Positions 14,685 to 27,647 of a stretch of DNA of 64,000 nucleotides are shown here, one piece after another; positions within the stretch are counted from its first letter, which is position 1, and each line of letters begins with the position of its first letter. The stretch is taken from positions 1,611,501-1,675,500 of the forward strand of contig NC_090794.1 of NCBI RefSeq assembly GCF_040054535.1, written 5' to 3'. The stretch comes from Antennarius striatus (Eukaryota; Chordata; Actinopteri; Lophiiformes; Antennariidae). The notes below the pieces were generated by a model. That model saw only the letters and a program-made list of their open reading frames with translations, did no database searches and was not told the origin of the DNA. The translations under genes were made by a program, and so were the position numbers.

Positions 14685-17600
14685 CTAGAAGTTGTCGTCC
14701 TCGTCTCGGTGGGACATGATCAGCTGCCTCCTGGGACCCATCAGATGGGGGACGCTGGACGGGGACTCCACAACTCCAGTGTCCAGTTTAGGGGTGGAAG
14801 TACAGCGTGGCCCGACTCGCCCCACCAGCCCACGTAGATCTCTGTGAAGCGCCGAATCGCTGGGGATGGAGTTGAGGCGAACTCCCTGCTCCAACCCCCC
14901 CAAGTCCCGGTCCAAGCGGGGGTTGCTGGCGCTGCTGGGGGACTGAGGGTCAGCGCTGAAGTACAAGGTGGAGCTGGACTCGGTGGGGCAGAAGAAGGGC
15001 TCTGGACTATCTCCAAACACAGACTTACCCTCAGGGGAGCTGCGTTTGAAGTCGGACGTGGGCGACTCCATCGGACTTTCCATCTCCAAACTGTCCTCTT
15101 CCTCTTCCTCGGGTTGTTCGGTGGATGTGGGCTCGCTGACACTCTGGAACTCGTCTTTGCAGTCCGAAAGAGGTGCCAGACCTTTCCCCTGAGACTCCGA
15201 GATGGAGACCCCCTCGCAGCTACCTCCTGCCGTGAACGCCACGCCTTCGTGACCCTTGAACTCTTGGTTGTACTCGTCCATGTCCAGTATGGCCGCCGCT
15301 CCGCCTGCCCCATATGCTCTGTTAACCTTTTTCAGGTCCCCTGTTTTCAGGGCCAATCGGATGAGGAGCCAGTGGTGGTGGTAGCAAGGGCAAGAGCTGT
15401 TGGGGCGCCCCCCGCAGGTTCCCGGGTGCTCCAACAGAGATCCAGCCACGCCCGACAGGGAGAAGCTGCCGTGGTTTTGGATGGATGGAACCGGCAGGCT
15501 TTTGTCGCCAAACGAGAAGGAGGACTCCCCACGTTCCAGACAGGTGCTGCCCACGTGGGTGGTGTCGCTACCCTGGGAGATCTCCGTCGACTTGGGGTGG
15601 AGGAAGCGGTAGTAGATGACCAGAGAGGTAGCACCTGAGAGCGAGGAACAAGTTCAGGTGTTTAAGAAAGGTATCTGATGTTGTAACGCTGAACGACAAA
15701 TCAGTGACAAAGAGACGGAGACTCACTGAGGAGGAAGCTGCACAGCACGGTGGTGGGGAGGGTCATGTTGTCCCATGATGCTTCGGTCAGGAAGTCGGAG
15801 GCGGCCAGCAGCAGAGCGGCGTTCTCTACGAGCATGAACTGGAGAAGGGGATAAGGTCACGGCGTCAATCTCAAGAGGAGGTGGTAGAGTTAAGGATGGC
15901 GAAATAAACACAGAAACAGTCGAACCTCGAGATACAAGTCATACGAGATACAAGCCTTCGCTCTGTCTGTATTTTTGTTCGACATACAAGTGCTTCAGGA
16001 CACCATCGCTAGTTGGCGGATGGATACAACATCAGTGAGACCGGATCTCGTTCTCGTTGGTGGAGTAAAGACGTAGCTCGTGCGTTCTCCTTAGTTTTCA
16101 TTCTTTATCATTGTTTACGTAACTTATAATTAATTAATTATACACAGATAATTCTGCCTGTCTATTGGTTGATAAAATATGTTGGGGTTTTTTCATAATT
16201 TAGGGGGTTTGGGGCTTCTTTACAAGACTGGAACAGATTTGAGTTATTTCGGGAAAATTTGTTTGACTTACGAGTTCAGTCACGAAACGGTTTAAACTCG
16301 TATCTCGTGGTTCTGCTGTACCAAATTCTTCCAGGTCTCATCTTACTGCATAAAAACTGGCCATCCTGAAGCGCGATGGCCCATCTTTCACGTTGAGGAA
16401 GAGGAAGACGTGGACCAGCCCCATGACGCCATTGAAGGCGCCCCAACACCAGGGACCGGTGCAGATGTCCGGCTGCTGCGACACCAACCAGAAGGAGGCG
16501 GTGAGCCAGTGGAACCCTGGAGGTCAAAGCGAAAACAGTCACCAACGCGTCACGCGTGGCTTCACCGAGTCCGTCCGGTACGGCGCTCACCTGCTACTCC
16601 ACACACCCACCAGTTGAACACCCTGGCGAAGAACATGAGGCAGGTCACCCTGGCGCCCAACATACCCGCCCTCCACACCAGCTGGCATAGCAGGGCCGCC
16701 GGGGGCATGGCCAGGTGTCCCGGGCGGATCAGGCAGCAGGCCCGGCTGTACAGCACCAGGGCCCAGGACACGGACAGCACGCACAGACAGCAGCAGTAGC
16801 CCACCGGGGAGTCCACGCCCACGTCGGTGGACACCACCACGTAGGCCTGCAGCAGGCTCTGGGGCAGCGTGAGCACCAGCGCCTCCAGCAGCCAAAGGGC
16901 GGAGACATCCGCCTGCTGCATGACCACGGCACCTAGCTGCGCCACCGAGTCCTGCCCTCGAAGAACGTACCTCATGCAGTCCCACAACCTGCCACAGGGG
17001 GGAGACAAAGACAGCAGAGGATGAATGAACCGACACCATGGGTACCGGTGGAGGTTGATTGGCTGGTTCCTACCGTTTAAAGATGCCCAGGTGGAGGACG
17101 TGGATGACGGAGAGGTAGCATCGTCGGTCGTCGCCGTCGTCGTGGAACCACTTCAGGCTGAGCAGCTGGACTGCCGTCCCCGGGAGGAGGAGTCCCAGAG
17201 TGAGGCCCGCCCACTGCGTCTCCTCGTTCCACAGGTAGAATCCGATACAGTAGAACACTGACGCACAGAGACACAAAGAGAAGAGATATCGCGGAAATAT
17301 CGCGGTTACGCCGTTTTGAATTCCATCGTTCTCGATTGTTCGGTTTTGAAAAAAAAAAACCCACGAAAAAATTTAAATCTAATCTATAAATATTGGAATT
17401 GTTAAAACTGTTAAAAGCACATAATATCATGTTAGTGTACTGTAAATAAGAATAAAACATATAATATCATATTATTAGCCTGTAACAAAGCCAATGATCC
17501 GCAATGAGGAAGAAGCAGCTGAAGAAGAGATGTGACGTTTTTTTACTGTATTAAAATATAAAATGTAATTGTTTTGTAAGCTTAAAATAGATTCGTATTA

Positions 17601-18659
17601 ACCAAATACTATTGAAAGTACATTGATAAGAGCTGCACAGTGGGCAGTGCTGTCGCCTCACAGCCAGATGGTTCCAGGTTCCAGTCCTGTTTTGCGTAGG
17701 TTGTTCGTAACTGTCCGTAGGTGTGAGTGTGCTGTGTGAGTGGTTGACTGTCTTTCGTCTGGTTCCGCGATCCGGTGGTAACTATTCCAGAGTGTCTCCC
17801 TGCCTGATGCCCCTGAGTCCGCTGGGATGGTCTCCGGCAACCCCCAAGAAAGCGGAAAAGCGGTATGGAAAATTAATCACCTCCATCTGCGCGCCTAAAT
17901 CAGATCCCTATCCGATGGGAACGTAAGGTGCGATCAGAATTCCCGCTCCCATTGAGGTTTTGGGGAACCCCAGGTGTGGAGTCCAACCCTGAAAACCTGC
18001 AGTGCCAGCCCCTGGAGTCGAGATGCTGGAGGCCCCCCAGGAGTATTTTTATCCTCTGGGAACCTGCTGGAAGTCACCTTGGCTCTCTTCGGGCCTCGGA
18101 TCATTGATCTGCTGAGTCAGGGTACCGTCACACCTGGGAGCTGCTCACGCTAATAAAACACCAATAATCACATTTAACACCTGAACCTGTTTGTCTTTGG
18201 AAGGTCGGGGGCCTGAAAGCTGATTCCTGCTGATCAGACTGACCTCTGCTGGGGAGGTTAAACCGAATCATTGTGTCCCTCCCCAATGACCGCCCCCGTC
18301 CCAGCCCCCCCCAACACAGATGAATAGAACAAACCAGCCGGGGTTGGTGTGTTCAGCAGGTAATGTCCCCGTTTAAAACGCGTCTCCGGTACAAAACAGG
18401 CGGCAGCGCGACGCGACGCACCGCGCGGCAACCGCGTTAAAGGACGCGCAACACCAGCTGTCCTGTTCTCACCTCCACCCCACACCGAAAAGGTGGTGGT
18501 GGTGACGGGGGGCTCTGCCCACTTACGTGCGCTCCGTTCGGCCGCGATCACCAGCCCCGACGCGCCGAGCAGCGCCGCCTGACACCCGGCGATCCAGCAG
18601 CCGCTCCGCCGCGCCGAGCGCGGCATCCGGCGGGCGACCCCCCCCACGGCGTTCATCAT
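14685..18659 (-). CDS. xkr5: xkr5, XK-related multi-pass membrane protein
   Basis: Six coding exons in transcript order: 18527-18659, 17074-17257, 16591-16988, 16347-16516, 15727-15838, 14685-15634. Phases join and give 648 aa (human XKR5, 686). XK-family proteins are plasma-membrane proteins, some of them phospholipid scramblases; XKR5 itself has no firm activity. Family signatures are AAERSALFYCIGFYLW, DDRRCYLSVIHVLHLGIFKR, LWLLEALVLTLPQSLLQAYV, RPGHLAMPPAALLCQLVWR, SLVIYYRFLHPKSTEI and HHHWLLIRLALKTGDLKKVN. The long cytoplasmic tail, one exon, carries an acidic run (PEEEEEDSLEME) and the XKR5 motifs SSTLYFSA and CTSTPK, which support XKR5 over other paralogues. The start at 18659 (MMNAVGG) is the least certain part, since MPRSARR downstream and a longer frame upstream are also open. 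I see no obvious caspase site like that of Xkr8. Confidence 0.92.
15917..16319. mobile_element. Tigger/pogo-like MITE, copy B, in xkr5 intron 4
   Basis: It starts CAGTCGAACCTCGAGATAC and ends with a sequence whose reverse complement is CAGCAGAACCACGAGATACG. It aligns in inverse orientation with 683-1126, but has one copy of the 52-bp internal unit instead of nearly three. The left flank no longer shows TA, so the insertion site has decayed. Confidence 0.6.
17630..17885. repeat. Teleost dispersed repeat in xkr5 intron 1
   Basis: The sequence contains CAGTGGGCAGTGCTGTCGCC, TCACAGCCAGATGGTTCCAG, GTAGGTGTGAGTGTGCTGTG and ends CGGAAAAGCGGTATGGAAAA. This is the widespread teleost repeat that usually ends 'gataagcggtatagaaaatgg'. 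It has no coding capacity. Confidence 0.6.
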
Positions 18660-18892
18660 GATGATGCTGCGTGGAGGTGGGGACGCAAACGGAGGGGCGA
18701 CATTATCCTGGGCATCCTTCACCCCCGGGTCCCTTCTTCTCCCAGCGCCTACTGTCCCCCCTCCCCTCCCCATCCGGTCAAAACTGATGACGTCACTGGG
18801 CGTGTTGTGTTGTTTTTTTAAAGGGGCATCGGTTTACCAAATGTCCGCTGTGTCCCCCCCCCCCTCTGTTTGGAAACCTGACTCTCCCCCCC

Positions 18893-18914
18893 CCACACAC
18901 ACACACACACACAC
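18893..18914. repeat. CA microsatellite
   Basis: About 11 CA dinucleotides next to a C homopolymer, upstream of xkr5. Confidence 0.85.
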
Positions 18915-19162
18915 TGCTTTAGAATATTTCAATTGAGGTTTATCGAATACACTGATGATTATTGATTTCCTCCTATACAGATAAATAACACATCAGGAGC
19001 TCCGTTACTGTTTCAGGTGGGGGCTTTTTGTCTTTCCTGACCCACCCACACACACCTGAAGCAGGGGTCAGATGGGTTTTTTTCCGTGGGTTCCACCGAT
19101 TGGAGGAGGTTCAAGTCACATTTTGTTGGTAAAATATTCAAATCATTGTCTGTTTTTGACTT

Positions 19163-19385
19163 TGACTTTAGACTAGAGTAGACTAGAGTAGAGTAGAGTA
19201 GAGTAGACTAGAGTAGAGTAGAGTAGATTGGAGTAGAATATAGTAGAGTAGACTAGACTAGACTAGAGTAGAGTAGAGTAGAGTAGAGTAGACTAGACTA
19301 GACTAGACTAGACTAGACTAGAGTAGAGTAGAGTAGAGTAGAGTAGACTAGAGTAGACCAGAGTAGACTAGAGTAGAATAGAACT
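19163..19385. repeat. Pentamer satellite TAGAG/TAGAC
   Basis: About 43 pentamers, mostly GAGTA or GACTA, run with few interruptions. The two versions alternate in blocks (for example six GACTA in a row near 19290-19320). It lies between xkr5 and the 3' end of prdm1. Confidence 0.9.
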
Positions 19386-20177
19386 AGGCCCCTACTTTGG
19401 CTTCATGGCCCAAAGCCCAGCATCCAAACCCATCTGGGTCTAGATCCAGGTGGTTCTCAGCTGCTGGAGCCTCTTGATGTAGACTTTGATCGACGCGCCA
19501 CCCGACACCCTTTATGAACTGTAATCTGAGGATCACAGACGGGCCTCCGACGCAGCGCCGTGTTTCTGAACGCACACATTTAGACATTAAAATGGAATTA
19601 GAATGTGCACCAGCAGCAGGATCTGGTTAATCGTGACCATAACTTGTTTCTCCGTGATTCTGTTTCTCTGATTGACTAACCGGTGGTGAGGATCCTCAGA
19701 CTCATAACAGGATGCTGATCTACGTCACCCCCTCCCACAAAGACACATGAGCACGGGGTTTCCTCTCTGTTGACATTCTGTTGTGTACTGCACAGTCATG
19801 CCTGTACAGTAACTACCACTATATATATGTGTATATACTATATATACACATATATATATATGCATATACAATACACACCAACAGAAACAGTGTGTCACAC
19901 AGCGACGAAACATACATAGAATTTTTTTGCTCGTCACATATTTAGTTGTTTCTTTACAAAGTCGTTCCAGATATACAAAACACAAGAGAACAAGTAGAAA
20001 ATCAGCTTTTATACATATCAGGTTTACGTCAGCAACAGAATAAATTAACAAAGATGCATACATTAAATTGATCGAGACACTGCTGGTGAAGTCAGCTGTG
20101 TCTTTAGGTTATAGACGATCCATGATGGAGTCCAGACTTTATATCAGCTTCAGACAGGATGGAACCGTGAGGCTGTC

Positions 20178-23100
20178 TCAGGGCTCTGACATGCAGCTAG
20201 ACTCCACCTTGATGCCGGCTGAATGCAAAAGAAGAGGGCTGCCGCGGTCCGCTTCATAGACGCTCATCTGTGTCTCCTCTCTGGCGCCACCCTGGTGGCC
20301 GGAGGTATGAGTCTTCATCCTGTTTATCAAGTCCTTAATGATTCCGTTGTCCATCTCTGCCTCTGTCGCCATGACTTCGAGCTGCTCCGCCGCCTCGCTC
20401 ATGTCGAACCTCTCGATCTGGCAGTTGACTCGGTGCAGCTCCTCCGGGGTGAGGCTGCGGGAGGTCGGGGGGGAGAGAGGACAGAAGCCTTGGAGGTGTG
20501 CCTGCAGGCTGCAGTAGTGGAGGTAAGCGCAGGGGCAGCGGGGGCACCTGTGAGGTCGTTCGCCGGTGTGGAGGCGTTTGTGGAGCTTCAGGTGGACGAA
20601 CTGCGTGAAGCGCGCGGGGCATAGCTTGCACTGGTAAGGCCTCTCACCTGAGTGGAGTCGCTGGTGGGTCTTCAGGTTACTGGTGCTGCTGAACCGCTTA
20701 TGGCACACCTGTGGAAAAACAGAACCGAGGGTAACATGTCATGGTAAGTCGTGGTATGACTTACTACAACACGAGATGACAGATTAGTCAGTTAATTTGC
20801 TTATATTTCCTTGTCTTTAAGCTAAGTAGTACCTTGCATTCGTGAGGCTTCTCTCCTGTGTGGACCAGATAGTGTTTCTGGAGGTGGGCCAGCTGAGTGA
20901 AGTTCTTGTCACAGGTCTGACACCTGAAGGGGCGCTCCCCACTATGCACTCGAAGATGGACCTGAGGCCGACGAGACAGAAACAGTCTTAACAGTCTTAA
21001 CATTCTCAGGTTTTCCCCGTCCTTGCTTTAATAAAAGGATGATGAAGAACTAACCTTGAGGTTGGACAGCTGCCCAAAGACTTTTCCACAGATGTTGCAG
21101 TCATACCGGATCTTTCCATTCTGCCTGCTGAGGGGGTAGGACAGAGTCTTGTAGCCGATAATCTGCCCATCACCTTTGATATTCCTGAGGTCCATGGCGT
21201 CCTCTGTGCTGGTCTGGGCAGCAGAGGTGGGTTTGGAAGGGAGAAGGTCTGAAACGGCAGCCAGGCCAACCGGCGGTGAGCATCCACCTGGTGCGAGAGA
21301 GTGCAGCGCTCTGCGGAGGGAGGTGACCATGGATGAGGCGCCGAGTGTGGTGGGTATCGTGGGGTCGACGTTAACATTCCTGAGAGGAAACTGTTTGAAA
21401 TCCCTGCCGTCATCCGAGGGAATCCTGAGGTAGTCAGTTCTTTTGGATACCAGTTCTCCGTCTATGTGCTCATTGGACGGTGAAAGAACCGGGCCTTGTT
21501 TGGTGTTGGACAGTACCAGTGTCAAGTCTTTGTGTCCACTGGCCAGAGGGTGGGGGAAGTGCACATAGCCATCAAATAGTGGTAAAGGTGATAACAGTGA
21601 TAAGTGAGACTTAAGTTGATCCTGGTTGAATGGATATGAATGAGGTAAAAAGGCGCTGAGGCCAAGCGAGTAGTGAGGCAGGGGATAGGAAGAGTGCCTC
21701 AGGGCAGGGTGAAGTCTATCGGGCAGGGAGGCCTCGTGGTAGGGTTTGGCTATAGTGGGGACCTGATTGTGCTGAAAGGTGAAGTGCAAACTTGCGGGGG
21801 CGGGACTAACCAGAGCTGGTCTTTTGGCAGCCGGAGGGCCACAGGATGGCAAGCATTGTAGATTTGCATATCTATGGTCATGGACGAACTCTGGGTGGGG
21901 CTGGATCGGATAGACTACGTGGGGACAAAAAAATCGCGAGAGTTCTGGACATCTGGGGGAGGCGCTCTGGGGTTTGGAGGGCTCATCTCTGAGGATTTCA
22001 GAGACGCTGTGTCCACGTTTACCCGTTGTCTTCCGCTGAGTTTGACTCGTTTCTGCGTGACGAAATAACAACAGAGAAATTATGTCAGAAACAGCCTCTT
22101 AAGAACATCGCAGGAGACATCATTATTCGGTTCAGGGTCAGACATCTCAAAGACACGGACTTGATCACGCACACATACTTGATAAGATCTTGGTTCATCT
22201 TTACTTTCAGTCTAACCTGTTTTATGCCTTAAAGATTAGATCATTTATGATCCATGTCCTAGACTTGCCTTTGTACTCTTTGAAAGTGGACACCACATGT
22301 GAAACAACAGACGCCTGATCAGGACACAGATAGTTCAGTGTTGGTAGGTACAGTAATGTTATTTGCTTTTGAGTACCAGTCAGTATTTTTCACCCCTGTA
22401 CAGGATGAGGAACTACTTTAAATTTGAAGGTGACTAATAACCCACGGTTTCCACCCACACATAAATAATCCTAAAAGATGCTTGATGGACTAGAAAATAC
22501 AGCAGAGACGACACATCATCTGAGCTATAAATAGTATTTCCCTCTTAATTCTTCACACAAGGTCATTTTATGAAATCTGGAACCAAATGTGGCTTTAAAA
22601 TAAACAAACCCTTTAACCTTCTGTCCAGGAAGTCACGAGGAGACATTCTGATTAACTGACGCACTCCAGAGCACAGGAACAAATACAAGCTGACAAACAG
22701 ACCAAATGAAACACAGACGTTAGCATGCACATTTCACCCACGCTCTTGGACACAATTAGCATCCACTTGCACAAATAAAGAGCAGCCCTTATCTGCTGAG
22801 CGCTGCCCTTCCCCCCCTCTCCGAGAGGCCAGGTCTAGGCAAACAAACCGCAAACACACACTGTCAGGAAGTTCAAGTAGTCACTGGAGCGCTTCCTACC
22901 TCTCTTCCTCCTCAAGAGCAAAACCAATTGAGGGGGTAGTCCTGCCAGAATGCTGTCAGCACCTCAGGCAGCCTCTTGTGTTCTAACATGAGTACGAGTG
23001 TAAATTAGTATTTCAGTGCATACATGAGGTCTCTCGGCTAGAATGTGTTCTCTTTGTGCCAGTGAATGAAAGCCCAAATCCTTTGTGTGTCAAAGCGCTG

Positions 23101-26099
23101 CCAGCTGTGTGGAGCTAAAAAAAAAAGGAAAAGGTAAACTGAAACACTGCCAAAGTCCTGAAATCCATCTCAACTTACTCCGGTGCTATGGCCATAGCTA
23201 AAGACAGCCCTTCTCCACTTTCAGGACGATACTCTCCTCCTTTGTGTTTGGCTTCAACAAAAAGAACCTTGGGTGTGACTCGGTAACTTCTTAAATGCCG
23301 TCACAAAGACTCTGTCAGTCCGTCGGTGCTTTGATTTGTTGCCTTACGTCTCAAGTTATAGTCTCAAATGGACGCTACTACCACCGGCACACTTACCCAT
23401 ACTCTCAACAGCCAGCTGGCCCAGCGGGGGGTAGTTACATCGCCGGGCAAACTCTGGGTAGTACCACACCAGGAGCTCCTGGCCCGGCTGAAGAGGTTTG
23501 ATGGTGTAGAAGTAGACGTCCAACCCGTTTTGGCATGCCACCAGGTTCTGTTCCTCCACGTTGCAGGCCGGGTTGACGTAACGCATCCAGTTGCTCCGCT
23601 CCTCGTTTAAACCATCCAGAATGTGGTGCAAGCGACCCTCTGAAAAGACCTACGGAGAGATGGTATGGCTCAGCCGGCGATGACACATCAAGATCCGAAC
23701 ATGTCCTGATGTCAGAGGCTTCCTGACTAAAAATTGTGCGTCCTTTCAGATGAGATCAGGGCATCCTGTGTTTGTGGTACCTTTGTTTTCACGCAAGTAT
23801 CTGCTGACCCTTTAAAAAGCTGTTGCGTTCAGCTTATTTAGACTATTCCGCCTCCTTCCATTCAGGCCTACAAATCTATTCTTTATCTGCTCTTTGAAGC
23901 TGTCACTTGAGTCATGGCTTATTGCGAACAGATTGTCTGTGTTATGGCTATTGCAAGTTTTGGTAAGGGTTGCATGATTTCAAGGTTGCTGACTATATAT
24001 GGAAGATGTCCCAATGCTGCTGATTCGTAACACAACAGTTCTCAGGCTGAAAGCCACTTCCTCGCTTAGTCAGTGCGAGAGTTTGCGAGTGTAGAGAGGT
24101 GGCGGACGCGAGGATGGCGTATTTACGGGTAGTGACACCACAGTGGAGAGAGAGAGGAGAATCGCTGCGTCACTGAAACCAAACAGCTGTGCGCGACCTT
24201 CGATAGTGGAAAAAAAAGAAATCGGCAAAAAGCGAGCATACACCTTTCAGCTCATCTGATCTAGTGACATTTTAAGGTACCCCTGCAACGACGGGCAAAG
24301 TCGCACTTTCACAGGATGTCACAAATCGACCACAGACACTAAGTCATGCTACGCCACAGCCAATGCGAGTTCTCCAGATGGAGACACAGGATGTGAAAGG
24401 CTTTGAGATACACAAACAGATGAATTTCACATCTAAACATGCAAATCTGGGCAGTCTCGTTGCACGCTTACCCTCCAGAAGTACTTTCTGTCTGCGTCTT
24501 CGAGCAACTTTTCATTGGTGTAGATTTCCCCCACCACAGGACCGAAGCGTGTCCCCTTGGGAATCAGCTCCTTACTGGTCACCCCAAGCACCTGTTTGAC
24601 AAGGAGGACGTTAAATCAGCAAATAACAGAGCAGCTCACAGAGTGGAGGCCTGAGAGAGGAGCCGGATACAGCCAGAGAAACATAATTAGAGGGATGAGC
24701 GTCTGTGGAATACAGCCCATTTTATCGGACTCACCACCTCTGGCTTATTTCTTGGTAATTAGCCAGATTGGTTCGCTAAAAATTGTCTCGTGAGAGTTGT
24801 TGTCTCCACGAAAAAGCAAACCAAGCAATTAGTTTTTACTTTTATTTCTCGATGTCTGTCTATAGGTTCTTAGTTATCCAGGTCGTGGTTCTCCAAAGCT
24901 GATTCAACCAATCCACTAGATTTCAAGAAACTTTCTTAAAGTCCAGTGGATTGATTTAAACTTTTATTTCTCGGCTCCAAACAACAAAAGTCATTCCAGG
25001 TTGCGACAGAATTTGTCCTTTCCACCTTCCTTCCTGAATATTTCATAACCCGATAGCCAAAGTTATCTTCAGTTTCTCCACCGCATGAAAAATTCACTAC
25101 TCCTCTTGTTTTGTTACCTGTAGGTGAGAAATTGTCTCGAGCCTTCCAGGTGTCAAGGGAGACTATCAGGTGTCGCAGGCACACCCGGTTCAGGCACCTG
25201 CACCTCAATCTCCCCTAAAAGCAAAGGTAATTTGTTTGCTTTTTCTTCTTGGGGTAGTGTTAGCATTGTGTGTGAAGATGGACAAACTGCTGCATGCTTA
25301 GCCAGAAGTTTTATATTAGTTTTACTTTCATCTTTCACAGATTTACGGTAAACTTGTCCTGCATTTATTGGAAGATCAACAACAAGTAATAAACTTTGCA
25401 TGAATTACCTTATCGTTTCCGTTTCACCAATGAAATTGGTGAAATTGGGTTAATCTTTGATCTCTTTAATCACAATAGCAACCACAACCTTGTTAATGGT
25501 GTTATCCGTGAGGGTTGTCGCTGTTTACGGCGTGATTATGTCCTGGGAATCCGAGGTAGCTACTAATCATAGAGACCTGAGGCTGTGTGCTGACAGGCTC
25601 ACCTTTGTCTGTGCCTCAACACATACAGAGCAGAAAAGCAAGGCTGAAATTAGACAACAACTTGTCAAGTATTTCCCGCCTCAGGACGGATAAATGGATG
25701 GAAGGATGTCGGAGTGACGCAAGAAGTCGTCAAGTTACGCAAAACACAGACAACTACCGTGCATACCATTCAGACGGCTATGTTCTCTGCACCATTTCCC
25801 CGATTTTGAAACAGGACGATGACACGAAAGCCCCTTTTCGTTGTTTCTCTGCGTACCTCTGTGGATCCTCTGCGGTGTTTCAGGGCCAGGTTTCTGGGCA
25901 GCGATCTCTCGGCTCGCGTTTTTCCCTCGCTGTTGGACTCGTCCTCCGGGGGCAGGTCTTTAACGACGTAAGTGCACTTTTCCTCAAAGTCGGCTTCGCT
26001 CCACGACGTCACGTCTACATCCACGTCCACGTCCAGCGTGTCTGGCGTTGCTTTTGGGGTGATCCCTGAGCTTTGTGGTGACCTCTCGGAGGTTAGCAT
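20178..26099 (-). CDS. prdm1: prdm1 (Blimp-1), PR-domain zinc-finger repressor
   Basis: Six coding exons in transcript order: 25857-26099, 24472-24591, 23397-23649, 21055-22052, 20833-20961, 20178-20708. All phases join and give 757 aa (human about 825). The first coding exon starts near 26129 after CTTCTGCAG, and the ATG at 26099 (MLTSERSPQ) is the only good start. The acidic N-terminus [14 protein letters not shown] is conserved. The PR/SET domain (about residues 82-205) carries [49 protein letters not shown] and [15 protein letters not shown] proline-rich middle follows ([20 protein letters not shown]), then four C2H2 fingers starting [17 protein letters not shown] and a fifth of C2HC type, as in human. 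The end has IKVE, a SUMO consensus. PRDM1 represses transcription in plasma-cell, muscle-fibre, neural-crest and photoreceptor programmes. The middle is diverged enough that a 1b or 1c paralogue is possible. Confidence 0.94.
24845..24990. repeat. Teleost dispersed repeat remnant with near-palindrome, prdm1 intron
   Basis: GGTTCTTAGTTATCCAGGTC resembles the common teleost repeat 'ggttctcagtcatccaggtcatggt'. Next to it is an inverted repeat, arms 24910-24930 and 24932-24952, pairing at 18 of 21 positions around one base. It lies in the intron between the first two coding exons of prdm1. Confidence 0.45.
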
Positions 26100-27196
26100 G
26101 GCTGCAGCGTGCTGGGAGGAGGAGGAGGCCTGCAGAAGAGTAGACAAAGGTGAAACGTCCATCATGTGATCAAGGGCGACTTTTTCCATTCACGCTAACA
26201 TGTTGGGGAGAAACAAAGACAAACAGTTCAAGCACAAAGGGTTTGGAATGGGGACTAAAATTAGGATGGAGAGCCAGTTGCCCCGTGGAGGAGGCACCAA
26301 AGAATCCAACTTTCCCATAGTCTTCTACACCGGACAAACAAACTTCAAAGCGCAACCTTTCGTGCCTGCCGTCCCATCGCCCCCACTGTCCCGTACATCC
26401 TGCGACTCTTCAAACGCCACCCCTGGGCTACGAGGGCGGTTCCTGTGCACGTCAGCCCCGGAGCAGGACCACTTTCACAAGGAAATCAGCACTCCCAGAG
26501 AATCAAGCAGACTTCCTCTGCACCGCCTGGGGCTTGGCTCTCAGCCAGTCCACACGCTCTTTCTTTCTTTCTTTCTCTCCGTCTGTTCATTTACTATCTA
26601 TCCCTCCTTTCTCAGGAAGATTACTGCCTCGCCCCGAGGGTGTAACGTCCCAACCGATGGGATGAAGCAGTGAAGAGCAAAAGAGATGGAGACAAAAAAA
26701 AAGAGAGGCAATGCTCAGAACATCCTTCCTTCTCCAGTTTATTTCTGAGACACATGAGGTCTGTGGTCGGCGAGATTCGGTAGGCGATCATCTGACTTCA
26801 GTTCCCTGCAATGAAACAGAACTTCAACCCAGTTGAGCACTTGTTTTGGTGTAAATCCTGCAAAAAAAAAATCAGCCTCAACAATCAGATTGTAGTCTGG
26901 ACGTTGGAACGACGGCCGTAGTTACGAACATCTCAGCTTTTTCTGGAAGGGAAATGAAAGATGTATTTAAAGCGCAACGCGATGAGATATACGGTCGAGG
27001 TTTGACCCCGGCTTCTCTGAAGTGTGTCGCCACAGCTGACGGCGTGGAATGACTGTCACCAAGAGTGACATCTCACTCCGAAAGCGGCGAAACCGTATGA
27101 CACGTCGGCTGATTCTATCCAGCAAAAAAAAATAAATCAAGAGTTGAGTCAGAAGCTGTGCAGAAGGAAGGCTTCACCTCTGATGGTCAGGTGCAA

Positions 27197-27197
<1 letters not shown>

Positions 27198-27250
<53 letters not shown>
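27198..27250. repeat. CA microsatellite
   Basis: About 26 uninterrupted CA units upstream of prdm1. Confidence 0.95.
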
Positions 27251-27591
27251 AGGTGAGGTGAACATGTGTGATCAACATCCTGTTCATGTGCCACACTTAC
27301 TGGGAAGCCTTGAGAGGAGCCACACATAGAGGAGCCCCTGGGAGTCCACCTTCCTGTCTCCTCTCACCCGGTGTCTCACCCGTACTTGAAGTGAACGCTC
27401 CCCTCTCGTCACTCCTCTGTCACTTCTGGCGCGGGAGGAGGGAAGGTGTGTGTGTGAGGCGCTCACAGAAATACACTCCTTTTTCCTCCCAGGCTCCCTC
27501 CTCCTCCTCCCCTTTTTGCCCCATGACTCCTCCTCAGAGAGTGTTTGTGTTTTTATGTGTGTGTGTCATTCTCTTGCCTCCCCCCCCTCCT

Positions 27592-27592
<1 letters not shown>

Positions 27593-27646
<54 letters not shown>
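27593..27646. repeat. CA microsatellite
   Basis: About 26 CA units. Open frames through it that encode Thr-His runs are artefacts. Confidence 0.95.

Positions 27647-27647
<1 letters not shown>

Noticed and set aside
14844-15638. 264-aa plus-strand frame
   Set aside because: Antisense shadow of the last xkr5 exon, whose protein matches XKR5 motifs.
23990-24010. TATATA on the minus strand in the prdm1 intron, as a possible promoter for a short PRDM1-beta-like form
   Set aside because: A short AT motif alone is not evidence; no 5' exon with a phase-compatible donor was recognised.
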